Positions 45,826-56,559 of a DNA stretch of 64,000 bases are shown here, in pieces; the stretch's first letter is position 1; each line of letters starts with the position of its first letter. Both the position numbers and the translations under genes were made by a program. The notes beneath the pieces are model-generated. The model was not told the origin of the DNA. It worked only from the letters and a program-made list of their open reading frames with translations, and did not search any database. Source of the DNA: Apoda limacodes (taxonomy: Eukaryota > Arthropoda > Insecta > Lepidoptera > Limacodidae); NCBI GenBank assembly GCA_946406115.1, contig OX291543.1, forward strand, positions 33,506,815-33,570,814, read 5' to 3'.

Positions 45826-46665
45826 TAAATTCGATTATTGGCGTGGAATTCCAGGATCCGACCTACATGTGTGCCAAGTTTTATATAGGTGCAAATTTCT
45901 AAAAAAATTGCCTAAATATAAGGATAAACTTAACTTCTTTAAAATTAACACTTTATCTGATCGAAGAATAGACAGTATGTGTCTGTATAAACTTGTAAAT
46001 GGAATTTTGGATACTCCTAAGCTGCTGGCTCAAGTTAACTTCTCTACACCACTGAGATTACCTAGGAAACCTAGGACATTTTTCTACTCTTAACAGAATC
46101 GCAAGACTGTCTAACAATATAACTTATCCTAACCCGGTGGACCTATTCTTCGACTAAGAGCGCAGTTTCCGCACGAAAGTTTCAGAGTCTATTGCTCTCA
46201 AGTATTAACAATTTTTTTTTTTTTTTTTAATATCTTTATCAATTTTAACATTATTTTATAATTATGCTTTGTTAAGTTTTATATTGTAATTTAATTGAAT
46301 ATTTATTTTTGTTATTATTGTATTACTTTAGTTTTAATTAAAATTTTATTATTATGACATATTACAATTATTTAATTAAATTTGTCTTCTAATTGTATAT
46401 TTACATTTAAAATTTATTAATTTTGACATCTTTTTTTAAAAAATCTGTACATCCTAATTGTAATTATCGTAGTCGCCTTTTATATTAACCTTTCTCTGAT
46501 TTTGTTAAAACTTTTAACTATATTATTATAAATTATTAATTCATTTTACTTTTAAGCTAGTGCATGTTGTCTTCACTTATAATTATAGCGGCACTAACTT
46601 AGTTTAAATATTCTATTCTACCTACAATCTTGATTCAGTGTACGCTATCGTGGTGATCGAATAAA
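45826..46665 (+). pseudogene. LINE C-terminal fragment and AT-rich 3' UTR
   Basis: 45826-45885 is a dispersed-repeat piece. From about 45895 the frame reads KLNFFKINTLSDRRIDSMCL, YKLVNGILDTPKLLAQVNF and STPLRLPRKPRTFF, then out of frame LNRIARLSNN and VDLFFD. The pattern L..RR..D...LYKLLNG.ID.P.LL is the end of Jockey/R1-type proteins. An AT-rich 3' UTR of about 450 bp runs to the tetranucleotide tail at 46665. Confidence 0.75.
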
Positions 46666-46790
46666 TAAATAACGAAAGAAATAAATAAATAAATAAATAA
46701 ATAAATAAATGAATAAATAAATAAATAAATAAATAAATAAATACATACATACATACATACATTAATACGTGAATAAATAAATAAATAGCA
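46660..46790. repeat. (AATA)n and (CATA)n microsatellite, likely LINE tail
   Basis: 'gaataaataaataacgaaag' leads into some twenty AATA units, then five CATA units. It sits at the 3' end of the LINE remnant, as tetranucleotide tails often do. Confidence 0.9.
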
Positions 46791-46794
46791 ATCG

Positions 46795-46858
46795 TTTGGT
46801 TTATAAATGAACATAGTTACTCTCAAAGAAGCAATCGTTTGGTATATAAATGAACATC
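46795..46858. repeat. Two copies of a 27-bp direct repeat
   Basis: 'gcaatcgtttggtttataaa' plus 'tgaacat' occurs at about 46788-46815 and, with one change, at about 46830-46857. Confidence 0.8.
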
Positions 46859-46859
46859 C

Positions 46860-47690
46860 TGGTTTTCACAACTTTTGATATACTTATACGTATAAAATTT
46901 GAAAAGTAGGTACTCATTGTTCTGTCATTAGTAGTTTTTCAGTTGTAATTTTCCCTATTTTTAACAGCCGTGCTTAAATAGTTGGTTTAAAATCAAAGAG
47001 TTAGGATTTTTTGTTTGTAGTGATGCGTCTACGACTGTGTGGACTTCTTCTACATGCTTCTGTAGAAATCTCAGGGGATATTTTTTGTTGCATAATCCAT
47101 GAAATATATTCTGGTAGTCCAGTACCGTTCGCAGTTTGTTATATATGTGTCGGCCACGCAATCATAGTCAACAGGGTTAGATCGTGACATCGTTAAGTTT
47201 ATCTGGTCTTCCGTACATTTTTATTTATTTAGCGTTTTGGCAAAAACATAAGTGTGGCCATGTCGTAATAAACATAAGTGTGGCCATATCGTAATAGCTA
47301 GATAATAGTGATTCATGTAGAGGCCAGCAAGGGTTCAGTAGAAGAAGTAACGATAACTAAGAGCTCTTCACAACATTCGATACAGTATACCATTACAAAT
47401 CGAAAGGGAACTACGTTTACTTATGTAAAGTATGTCTCGAGATTAAGCTTATAGTTTTATAAAAATTAATGCCTAGCAAAATGGAGATAGATTGCCTCAA
47501 TGATTGAACATTTGGGGGTAAGAATAATGTGGACGCTGTACAACGCTGTGATGTACGCTATTTTTTGAAGAATATTTAGTTTTGTAAGACCTTCCATCGG
47601 CAAGGGTAATTTTGGGTTCCAAGCCTTTTGACCTTATTGCTCTTTGATTCTGTAAATAAATTAACTGAATAAAATACATTTTTAAGATAA
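46860..47690. other. No gene recognised
   Basis: 47247-47297 repeats 'aacataagtgtggccat' plus '.tcgtaata' twice. A 66-codon minus ORF (46961-47161) has no known domain. Confidence 0.4.
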
Positions 47691-47693
47691 AAT

Positions 47694-47699
47694 TTTATT
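47694..47699 (-). terminator. CPR-B polyadenylation signal AATAAA
   Basis: AATAAA on the minus strand, about 71 nt after the CPR-B stop, in the same sequence context and at the same distance as in CPR-A. Confidence 0.75.
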
Positions 47700-47769
47700 A
47701 TCTCGTAACGACAGCTTGTAACAATTATTTTAGTTTTAAAAGACTAGTTAATTTTAATAGTTAGAATGT

Positions 47770-50700
47770 TTATTGTTGAGGTGTTCGTTTAGATAAGACT
47801 GACTTCAGCCACTCGACGGCCCTGAGGATTGCATCAGGAGTCGGAGGAGGGGTGGGAATAGCATTACCCTGAAAAAGAGAAAATATTGTTATTAAAAAAT
47901 ATTTGTACCAAAGCCGGGATTCAAACCCAACTCCTGCGTTGGTATTTTCAACCGACCTAAAAAAGGCGGTGATTCTCAATTTATCTGTATGTTTTATTTT
48001 TAGATCAAACGCTCCATTCTGCGCTTATACATTTATCTCCAAAGTCAATTTATAAGAATATCTGTGTAAGAAAGTCACATAATATAACAGCTTAAGTTAG
48101 AAAGTAACAGCGGTCATACTTAAGTTTAAAAAATAAAAATGACTCTTGTCATTCTTTGTAATCTCTTTCATGATTAGTAATAATATATAAATAATAAGTA
48201 AGTCTCGCAAGTTATTTTACTTAAAATGTTCCAAATATAAAACTGACAACTGCATCAAATTGAAAATTAAACAAAGACATACCGTACGGCCAATATATTA
48301 ACATGCATTAAGAAATAATACAAAGAAAAGAGGTGCGGTTGGTACCAATGTATACCAACTTCGATGCGCGCTTTCTCGAAAGTGTCAATTTCAGTCCGCG
48401 GCAAAAGGCGGCAAACAAATACATACAAATTTAGGCAAAGAGTTCTTTTGTTTAATTATTAAATTTGTCGTAGTCAGACAGTAATTAGTGACCAGTGATC
48501 ACGTGGAATGGAATTTACACCTTCATATAGTATGGAGGGAGCTATTATTGTTGGTAATAATCTGCTTCCCGCAAAGTTCATGCATGTATATGGAAAATGC
48601 TACGAAGAAAAGTGGCAGGAATTTAGCAATGTGCTAAAAACATCAATTTCAGAACATGTTTACGAGAGTATGTTTACCGATTAGCGTTACAAAAACACTA
48701 AATAATTTTAATTTCCAGGTGAAACTATGACTAGGTAACATTCCAAAACCCATTCGACAGAAAGAGTAAATCATGCAGTCAACGTTAACTGGCAAGTCAA
48801 CTGTATCGGGCGATAATTACTCGACTGATAGTATGTTATTTGGAACGCTACCGTCTACTAGCCAAATCGAACAAATGGTCTTTTGAGTTTAAAAAGCATT
48901 AAGTATGAAAATTGATCATATTGTATAAAATTTAAATATACTCATAACGAAAACATATATTGAAAGTATCTTATTTAAGAGAATACACTTCGCGGCGCCT
49001 CGCAGCGGGCTTCATACAAACGAATTTCTCACTTCTTTTTGACACTTGTTGATTAAACACCACGAAATTTTCAAGACATTTTCAAGAGATTTTGGAAACC
49101 TAGGTATTCGGCTTGGGATTATGACTAAGAAATTTCACAGTGATCTGTCAGTAAATGTCAAAAACAAATGAGAAATTCGTTTGTATGAAGCTGCGTGCCG
49201 CTGCGAGGCGACGCGAAGTGTATCCTCTTAATAGTTTCGACACGTGTCAATAATCAATATTTGTTTAATAGGTATTCCATGTGCAGATACGGGTAAACAT
49301 ATGTGTGTATATGTATGTATGTATGTAGGTTAGCTTTTTTTGCCCGCTCGATATCTCAAGAACCAATGGACCTATTTGTCTCGTGACCATATCAACCATA
49401 TCAATAGATCTGAAAAGAGTGTGAGCAAAATCGGTCTATTGTTTTCTTTTTTATGGCTAAGCAACTGATTTTCTTAAAGACGCAACTATGCAACTATTAC
49501 TTCTCAAATGTAAGAAAGATATTCTCAAGATTCTCTTCGCTCGTGCGGTACTTGCTATCGCACTAATTTTATTATTTAATTAAATATGTAACTCACCTGT
49601 GGTTTGTATCCTTCCTCGTCAGCTGTGTATGTGATGTCTACTGGTTCACCGCCAGGGGCCTTCCAGGCGAAGGCGCCGTTGATTACGATGTCACTTGATC
49701 CAGGATTGCCAGGGTAGTTACGGATGACTCCTTCGGCCTGGTTCGCGATACCGTTGCTGGTCTCGAATCTAGTAGACGTAAGGCGGTGTAAGTTGGACAG
49801 TGTGTCATGACAATTGAACAGGACATAAGCAAACGTCTGCATCGAGGAATGTAAAACTGTTTTTGCTACAGAAATAAAAAGATATTCAAAGGCATAAACA
49901 TTCAAATGAAAAACTACAAAAAGCTAAAAACAAGAATATTAAAGGTACTTAAAATATATCAAACTGTGGCCTCGCTGTTTTATTGATTACTGAATTCACT
50001 TACCCGTATCTGAATTCACCATTGGGGTTGATTTCGTTCACTTCCCTGACTGTCTTAGCGTTTACATCATTTGAAGATACTTCTAAATTACGGCTGTAAA
50101 CTTGGGGACGAGCAGAAGACGAGGTGTATACTACACGGGTAGTTGGCCTGGCAGTGGTTGGTGCCTGGGTTGTGGGACGACGAGTGGCGAAAGTAGGAAT
50201 GTATACGGGAGCAAAAGTGGGTGCTTTTGAGCTTGATACGGGAACTTCGACAATAACTTCTTTGTAGGGAACCTCTGTCTGTACTTCAGGTTCTAGAGGA
50301 AAGATGGTGGTGTCATATTCTCCCACAAGTTCGGCAAAGCCAACGGCAAACACGGCCGCGAAGACGAACTACAAAACAACATAAAAAAATTCTAAGTTAA
50401 ATTTTATCATTGTCATCAGACAATATGGTCTGGCGCAATTGTGAGTAAATCTTTTGTGTCTTTTATCTGTTTACGGAGCTACCGCAAATAACGCGATGTA
50501 AATTTTTTAGCCCCCCGTTCTTTCCCCTTAACAGTAGATACTATAACGGTTGTACATAGAAAAAAAAAGATAGCTTTCAAAAACTTAATTTACTTAAGGT
50601 GAATCTGAATCCGATTTTTGCCATACAACCTTCGGTGCACTTAATGTCTATAACTATAAATATTTTGCTGGTTGTACTCATATCTATATTGCTCTTTGTC

Positions 50701-51148
50701 ACGATCAGTGAATTATTATGAAATAAATAAGTAAAGTTTTGTTGATTTTATACATTTATTTAGATCAATAAAAACCTATTTTTACTCATCATTGACTGGC
50801 ATTTTATAGATGAATATGCGTTTTGCGACTATAGTAAATAGCACTCTTATGAGTGACAAAATTTTCTATAGTTAAGGATATTTAGTGTATAATTGTTGGC
50901 CCAGAGTAAAATGAACTAATATTTTTTTTATTTCATAAAAACCTTTATTTTTTTTTATTATAAAATTATTTCGGTACATTAATAAAAAATTAAAATTGTC
51001 AATATTTTTATCGTCTACCGAAATATCCTTGTTTTCTGTGTAAGACCTAGAAAATACAAAGATATTATATATACAGTCAAATGCTCTTTTTCTTTTTGTT
51101 TTTCTTGTTATTATTTAAATGTGCAAAAGTACTTACCAGGAACTTCAT
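47770..51148 (-). CDS. CPR-B: RR-1 cuticular protein (endocuticle-type), 4 exons, 215 aa
   Basis: Minus-strand coding exons are 51137-51148, 50004-50368, 49597-49768 and 47770-47868, with GT-AG borders, phases 0, 2 and 0 as in CPR-A, and one open frame of 215 residues. The signal peptide MKFLFVFAAVFAVGFA is followed by ELVGEY. Residues 53-88 form a Thr/Pro/Arg-rich linker (RRPTTQAPTTARPTTR) about 30 residues longer than in CPR-A and a plausible O-glycosylation stretch. The RR-1 domain runs from EINPNGEFRYGFETSNG through INGAFAWKAPGGEPVDITY to DEEGYKPQ (176-183). The C-terminus IPTPPPTPDAILRAVEWLKS is nearly identical to CPR-A. Role: secreted chitin-binding cuticle component. Intron 3 (1.7 kb) holds a tRNA-like cassette and a TTAA-flanked MITE. 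Confidence 0.96.
47905..47990 (-). repeat. tRNA-like cassette in CPR-B intron 3
   Basis: 'gccgggattcaaacccaac' and 'tcctgcgttggtattttcaac' corresponds to the cassette at 32800 in CPR-A. Both lie upstream of exon 4 in the transcript direction: about 40 bp from the exon here, about 135 bp in CPR-A. Confidence 0.55.
48975..49231. mobile_element. 257-bp MITE with about 55-bp inverted ends and TTAA borders
   Basis: Left: TTAAGAGAATACACTTCGCG and CATACAAACGAATTTCTCA. Right: the inverted counterpart ends 'cgcgaagtgtatcctcttaa'. TTAA at both borders (48975-48978, 49228-49231) fits a piggyBac-type target. No ORF. It lies in CPR-B intron 3. Confidence 0.85.
49330..49455. repeat. Repeat-like piece in CPR-B intron 3
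   Basis: 'gcccgctcgatatctcaaga' to 'gtgagcaaaatcggtctattg' follows a (gtat)n tract at 49306-49326. Its wording resembles dispersed repeats but no second copy was found here. Confidence 0.35.
50380..51130. other. CPR-B intron 1, AT-rich, no element recognised
   Basis: This 768-bp intron is five times shorter than that of CPR-A. It lacks the LINE-A copy and the E-box cluster found there. Confidence 0.6.
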
Positions 51149-51170
51149 TTTGTGAGGAGTACTGTGCAAC

Positions 51171-51287
51171 ACTGACGCTGAATGGTCGACTTTCTATTAT
51201 TTTATACGTTTATCCCAAATGAAATTGCGCAATCTGACATTGGCCTTGTAATTTGCATGCTCATTAAAATTACTTGTTGGAAATATA
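51171..51287 (-). promoter_or_regulatory. CPR-B core promoter and proximal module
   Basis: Octamer ATGCAAAT (51251-51258), CAAGGCCA (51241-51248), ATTGCGCAAT (51224-51233), TATAAAA (51200-51206) and TCAGT initiator (51171-51175). The gaps between elements are 2, 7 and 17 bp, exactly as before CPR-A. Similarity between the two promoters stops at about 51287/38414. Confidence 0.8.
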
Positions 51288-51384
51288 TTAAAAATGCTTT
51301 CAGGGGCCACAGGTTGAACTTTTAAAGCATTATTAAATACCTTTCTGGTGCTAACTGTGTGTGATATACATATATATTTAAAAT

Positions 51385-51398
51385 AAATATGAATATTA

Positions 51399-51454
<56 letters not shown>

Positions 51455-51469
51455 CCTATACATATATTA

Positions 51470-51517
<48 letters not shown>

Positions 51518-51550
51518 CCTATACATATATTATATATGTATATATATTTA
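51385..51550. repeat. (TA)n-rich tract with a duplicated 41-bp motif
   Basis: Pure TA runs of more than 20 units are broken by 'tatacctatacatatattat', seen near 51450 and again near 51515. The tract begins about 180 bp upstream of the CPR-B TATA box. Confidence 0.9.
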
Positions 51551-51554
51551 GTTA

Positions 51555-52087
51555 TTTAGGAAATATACATAAAACTTGTAGAACTTAAGCTCAAACTATA
51601 ATTACGTATTGCTTAGATTTTTTAGAGTTCAGTACGTCCGAATGAAAAGTGAAACCCTTATAAGATCATTCTGTGAGTTTTTCTGTTCCAAAAAAGCAAT
51701 TCCAAAAGGGTGAATTTAGTTGTACGGAACCTTCAGTGCGTGAGTACGTTTTGCACTTGACTGGTCTTTTTCTGTAGCATTCTGCTATTTTGAACTATAT
51801 CTGGGCGACGTTGTTATGTCCTATACGTTACTTTAGCACTTAAGCGCCATCTACCTACACTCAGCGTGTGCGTGTCGCCCCCTCGCCCTCGCCCATGCTA
51901 TTGTTTGCGCTGAGCGTACTTTCTGTCTTTTTTCTATTTTATTTTGCCTCCTTGGTCGTGGTGTGATGTTAAATTATCTATAAAACTTTCTCAAGACATG
52001 AACTGGAATTGAAAAGAGGTTTTTTAAAATTTGACTGGTACTTTCAGAGATTAGCGAGTTTACACAAAAAACCAACAAACTCTTTGA
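51555..52087. other. Non-coding stretch with repeat end at 51700-51760
   Basis: 'gtacggaaccttcagtgcgtg' to 'ttgcacttgactggtcttttt' is the reverse of the 'gccaagtgcgagtcgg..ttccgtac' repeat end. 51850-51920 is GC-richer and unrecognised. Confidence 0.45.
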
Positions 52088-54398
52088 GTAAATCACCAGG
52101 ATGAGCATTTAAAATGTCACTAGGAAAGTCACCGGTTTAAGCATTCAAAATGTCACGAGATAAGTCACCAGAATGAGCATTAAAAAATCACGACGGAAGT
52201 TACCAAGTTGAGCATTTAAAATATCACGAGGAAAGTCACCAGGTTGTGCATTTAAAATATTAATAGGTAAGTCACCAGAATGAGCATTAAAGAATCACGA
52301 CGGAAGTTACCAAGTTGAGCATTTAAAATATCACGAGGAAAGTCACCAGTTTAAGCATTGAAAATGTCACGAGGTAAGTCACTAGAATGAGCATAAAAAA
52401 ATCACGACGGAAGTCACCAAGTTGAGTATTTAAAATATCACGAGGAAAGTCACCAGTTTAAGCATTCAAAATGTCACGAGATAAGTCACCAGAATGAGCA
52501 TTAAAAAATAACGACGGAAGTTACCAAGTTGAGCATTTAAAATATCACGAGGAAAGTCACCGGTTTAAGCATTCAAAATGTCACGAGATAAGTCACCAGA
52601 ATGAGCATTAAAAAATCACGACGGAAGTTACCAAGTTGAGCATTTAAAATATCACGAGGGAAGTCACTGGTTTAAGCATTCAAAATGTCACGAGATAAGT
52701 CACCAGAATGAGCATTAAAAAATCACGACGGAAGTTACCAAGTTGAGTATTTAAAATATCACGAGGAAAGTCACCAGTTTAAGCATTGAAAATGTCACGA
52801 GATAAGTCACCAGAATGAGCATTAAAAAATCACGACGGAAGTTACCAAGTTGAGCATTTAAAATATCACGAGGAAAGTCACCAGGTTGTGCATTTAAAAT
52901 ATTAATAGGTAAGTCACCAGAATGAGCATTAAAAAATCACGACGGAAGTTACCAAGTTGAGCATTTAAAATATCACGAGGAAAGTCACCAGGTTGTGCAT
53001 TTAAAATATTAATAGGTAAGTCACCAGAATGAGCATTAAAAAATCACGACGGAAGTTACCAAGTTGAGCATTTAAAATATCACGAGGAAAGTCACCAGTT
53101 TAAGCATTGAAAATGTCACGAGGTAAGTCACCAGAATGAGCATTAAAAAATCACGACGGAAGTTACCAAGTTGAGTATTTAAAATATCACGAGGAAAGTC
53201 ACCAGTTTAAGCATTGAAAATGTCACGAGATAAGTCACCAGAATGAGCATTAAAAAATCACGACGGAAGTTACCAAGTTGAGCATTTAAAATATCACGAG
53301 GAAAGTCACCAGGTTGTGCATTTAAAATATTAATAGGTAAGTCACCAGAATGAGCATTAAAAAATCACGACGGAAGTTACCAAGTTGAGCATTTAAAATA
53401 TCACGAGGAAAGTCACCGGTTTAAGCATTGAAAATGTCACGAGATAAGTCACCAGAATGAGCATTAAAAAATCACGACGGAAGTTACCAAGTTGAGCATT
53501 TAAAATATCACGAGGAAAGTCACCAGGTTGTGCATTTAAAATATTTATAGGTAAGTCACCAGAATGAGCATTAAAAAATCACGACGGAAGTTACCAAGTT
53601 GAGCATTTAAAATATCACGAGGAAAGTCACCGGTTTAAGCATTCAAAATGTCACGAGATAAGTCACCAGAATGAGCATTAAAAAATCACGACGGAAGTTA
53701 CCAAGTTGAGCATTTAAAATATCACGAGGAAAGTCACCAGGTTGTGCATTTAAAATATTAATAGGTAAGTCACCAGAATGAGCATTAAAAAATCACGACG
53801 GAAGTTACCAAGTTGAGCATTTAAAATATCACGAGGAAAGTTACCAGTTTAAGCATTCAAAATGTCACGAGATAAGTCACCAGAATGAGCATTAAAAAAT
53901 CACGACGGAAGTTACCAAGTTGAGTATTTAAAATAACACGAGGAAATTCACCAGTTTAAGCATTCAAAATGTTACGAGATAAGTCACCAGAATGAGCATT
54001 AAAAAATCATTACGGAAGTTACCAAGTTGAGCATTTAAAATATCACGAGGAAAGTCACCAATTTAAGCATTCAAAATGTCACGAGATAAGTCACCAGAAT
54101 GAGCATTAAAAAATCACGACGGAAGTTACCAAGTTGAGTATTTAAAATATCACGAGGAAAGTCACTAGTTTAAGCATTCAAAATGTTACGAGATAAGTCA
54201 CCAGAATGAGCATTAAAAAATCATGACGGAAGTTACCAAGTTGAGCATTTAAAATATCACGAGGAAAGTCACCAGTTTAAGCATTCAAAATGTCACGAGA
54301 TAAGTCACCAGAATGAGCATTAAAAAATCACGTCGGAAGTTACCAAGTTGAGCATTTATAATATCACGAGGAAAGTCACCAGGTTGATCATGGAAATG
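52088..54398. repeat. 2.3-kb satellite: 107-bp trimers of 35-37-bp subunits
   Basis: Period 107 ('gtcaccagaatgagcatt' at 52164, 52271; the next at 52378 has one change). Each trimer contains A 'agtcaccagaatgagcat', B 'agttaccaagttgagcat' and C 'agtcaccggtttaagcat' subunits, all variants of one 36-bp ancestor. C exists in two forms: 'ttcaaaatgtcacgagata' and 'tttaaaatattaataggta'. About 21 trimers are present. It is non-coding and lies 0.9 kb upstream of the CPR-B promoter. Confidence 0.95.
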
Positions 54399-54650
54399 TT
54401 GGGTCTCTTTGTATTGGAAATAGATATTTTAAAGAAGAATTTTATTAATTAATTTTATAAGAATTATTATAGCAGGTACCTACTTGTTTAAAATAAAGAG
54501 ACCACAAATCTGTTAAAAAAACTTAAATAGGTGTTTAGGTGTCACTTGCAATGTCATATCCAAAATGATATGCGAAACATATTTAAAAGTATGTATTTTA
54601 CTTTTTTACGTATATATTTTATAGTAGCTATCTAGTTATATTTAAGAGAA
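54399..54650. other. AT-rich spacer
   Basis: Nothing recognised between the satellite and the MITE half. Confidence 0.4.
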
Positions 54651-54651
54651 T

Positions 54652-54820
54652 ACGATTCGCGGCGCTTCGCAGCGTGCGCCATACAAACGAATTTTCCATA
54701 TATTTTTGTCATTTACTAATCAAACACTGTACAATTTTGTAAAAATAATGTCAAGCCGAATATATATGTCTATGGCTCTCCGAAATGCTGAAAAATGTTT
54801 CACCAAGTCAAAGTCCTAAT
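54652..54820 (+). mobile_element. Left half of a second TTAA-MITE copy
   Basis: 'ttaagagaatacgattcgcgg' and 'ccatacaaacgaattttcca' equals the left end of 48975-49231. The right inverted end is not recognisable; a LINE-A copy starts at 54820. Confidence 0.75.
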
Positions 54821-55467
54821 TTTTTTTTTTTTTTTTTTTTTTATACCACTAAGGTGGCAAACAAGCCTACGGTCCGCCTGATGGTAAGCGGTCACCGTAG
54901 CCTATGGACGCTTGCAACACCAGGGGCATCACTCGCGCGTTGCCGACCCTTCAGAAATCTAATAACTTCTTTTTTGAAGAACCCCATACTGTAGTCCTTA
55001 GAGAAAACCTTGGCAGGGAGCTCATTCCACAACCCAAGGGTTCGCGGGAGGAAGTTTCTCTGAAACCGCGCTGTTCGCGACCATTTTGGTTCCAAAGTGT
55101 GAGAATGAATTCCCAGTCGATGGCAAGCGGTGCGATGGTAGAAAGTAGCCGTGGGCATCATTTCGAACAATTCCTCAGAACACAATCCATTGTACAAGCG
55201 GTAGAACACACACAGTGAGGCAAAGTCTCTCCTCAGACTTAAGGGCTCGATACCGCAAATGAGTACGGAATCGTCGACAATTCTCACAGCCCGTCGTTGA
55301 ACCGAGTCAAAAGGTCCAAGCTGGTATCCGGGTGCACCCGCCCAGAGATGGCAGCAGTACTCCATATGGGGCCGGACTTGCGACTTGTAAAGTAGCAACC
55401 TTTGCCCCGACGTGAAGTACTGCTTCGCTCTGTTGAGTACACCAAGTTTTTTGGACGCCAGCTTTAG
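54820..55467 (-). mobile_element. LINE-A: young 5'-truncated copy with intact ORF tail
   Basis: The minus-strand frame stays open for the whole 5'-truncated ORF end: KLASKKLGVLNRAKQYFTSG, YKSQVRPHMEYCCHLWAGAP, SLRRDFASLCVFYRLYNGL, LGLWNELPAKVFSKDYS and the family ending RFLKGRQRASDAPGVASVHR. It has a 22-bp poly-A (as T 54821-54842). It is the least mutated copy here. It contains no EN or RT catalytic region and cannot act alone. Confidence 0.95.
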
Positions 55468-55732
55468 ACCATTTGTATGAAAAACTAGCATCCTCTATAA
55501 CTATACACGTATACAATTTAATAGAAAACTGGCACATTGCAAACCAAGATATTAATTACTAGAAGGGATTAGTAAGTGTCAGAAATAAGTGTTTTTTTTT
55601 TGTATGAAGCAATTTCTGTTTCCCCAGTAATCGACTGGGTGAGAATGCATTAAGATATTTAGTCCACCATTTTGTATATATTTTTAAATAGTGTGTAACA
55701 GAGTATAAATAACAAAGGTGATATAGACATTG

Positions 55733-55795
55733 ATAGGGAGCGTAGAGAACTTGCAGTTATTGTACACCTAACTGCAAGTTCTCTACGCTCCCTAT
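55733..55795. repeat. Perfect 27-bp inverted repeat with 9-nt loop
   Basis: Arm 55733-55759 (starts ATAGGGAGCGTAGAGAACTT) and arm 55769-55795 are exact reverse complements. The loop is TTGTACACC. The arms are GC-balanced in AT-rich surroundings. Either strand would form a 63-nt hairpin with no mismatch. Confidence 0.97.
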
Positions 55796-56189
55796 CCTGG
55801 TCCGTAGGTTCGCAAGCTACAGCTACTCAAAGAATGTGAAAGAGACACTATTTAAGGCGTATTGCCAATCCTTTTATACATACAGTCTGTGTCACTTAAC
55901 TAAAAGGCAAAAAGTGGTCTAAAAATTCGATATAATATTATTTTCGTGATGCTGTATGCTGCAACGTGACTGTAGTGCGACGGGAATGTTCGCAAAATCA
56001 ACTGCCTCAGTTAACTTGTTCAAAATAGCAAGTTATATTTCAACATAGAGAGAGACAGCACGAATCTCTACCCCGGTAAAATAAGTTTTTTAACGCGACC
56101 CCGATAAGTCTCGTGCGTGGCAGCTCCCACAGCTCCCAAAGCTGCCAGAAAACCAGAAAGGAAACATTATCTGCCAGAATCGTCAGCGT

Positions 56190-56550
56190 CGTAAAGCTGT
56201 CTTCCTTATCAGCCACATACGTCCCCACTGTTGGAGCACGGCCTACCCTACTTTGGGCCATAGTCCACGCGCGGGCCCAGCGTAGACTTCACATACGTCT
56301 TTTTTTTACGTATGCAGGTTTTCTTAAGATGATTTTCCTTCACCGAAAAGCCAGTAATGTGATAATAAATTTACTTGAAAAAAAAACATAAGTAAGTACA
56401 ACCGAATTGAGAACCTCCACCTATTTTATAATCGGTTAAAAATTAATAAAAGACTCTGTGGTTTACGCCGGTCTCGAACCTTTGCCACTTAGGAACGCAC
56501 GCCACGCAAAGTTAAATCGAAACCTCTCGGCCACCACCGACCTAGCTGTA
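56190..56550 (-). repeat. SINE-like composite repeat with tRNA-like end
   Basis: 'ctttgggccatagtccacgcg', 'tatgcaggttttcttaagatg' plus 'attttccttcaccg' and 'ggtctcgaacctttgcc' occur in this order, as in a very common lepidopteran repeat that ends in a tRNA-like block (here 56460-56545). The reverse complement of 'ggtctcgaacc' is a B-box word. Confidence 0.6.
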
Positions 56551-56559
56551 ACTTGGCTA

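Noticed and set aside
46635..46826. 63-codon minus ORF rich in LFIYLF
   Set aside because: Translation of the (AATA)n microsatellite.
51197..51463. 88-codon ORF starting with YIYIYI repeats
   Set aside because: Translation of the (TA)n tract and the CPR-B promoter.
52088..54398. CRISPR-like array of regular repeats
   Set aside because: Subunits are contiguous variants without unique spacers, and the genome is eukaryotic; it is a satellite.
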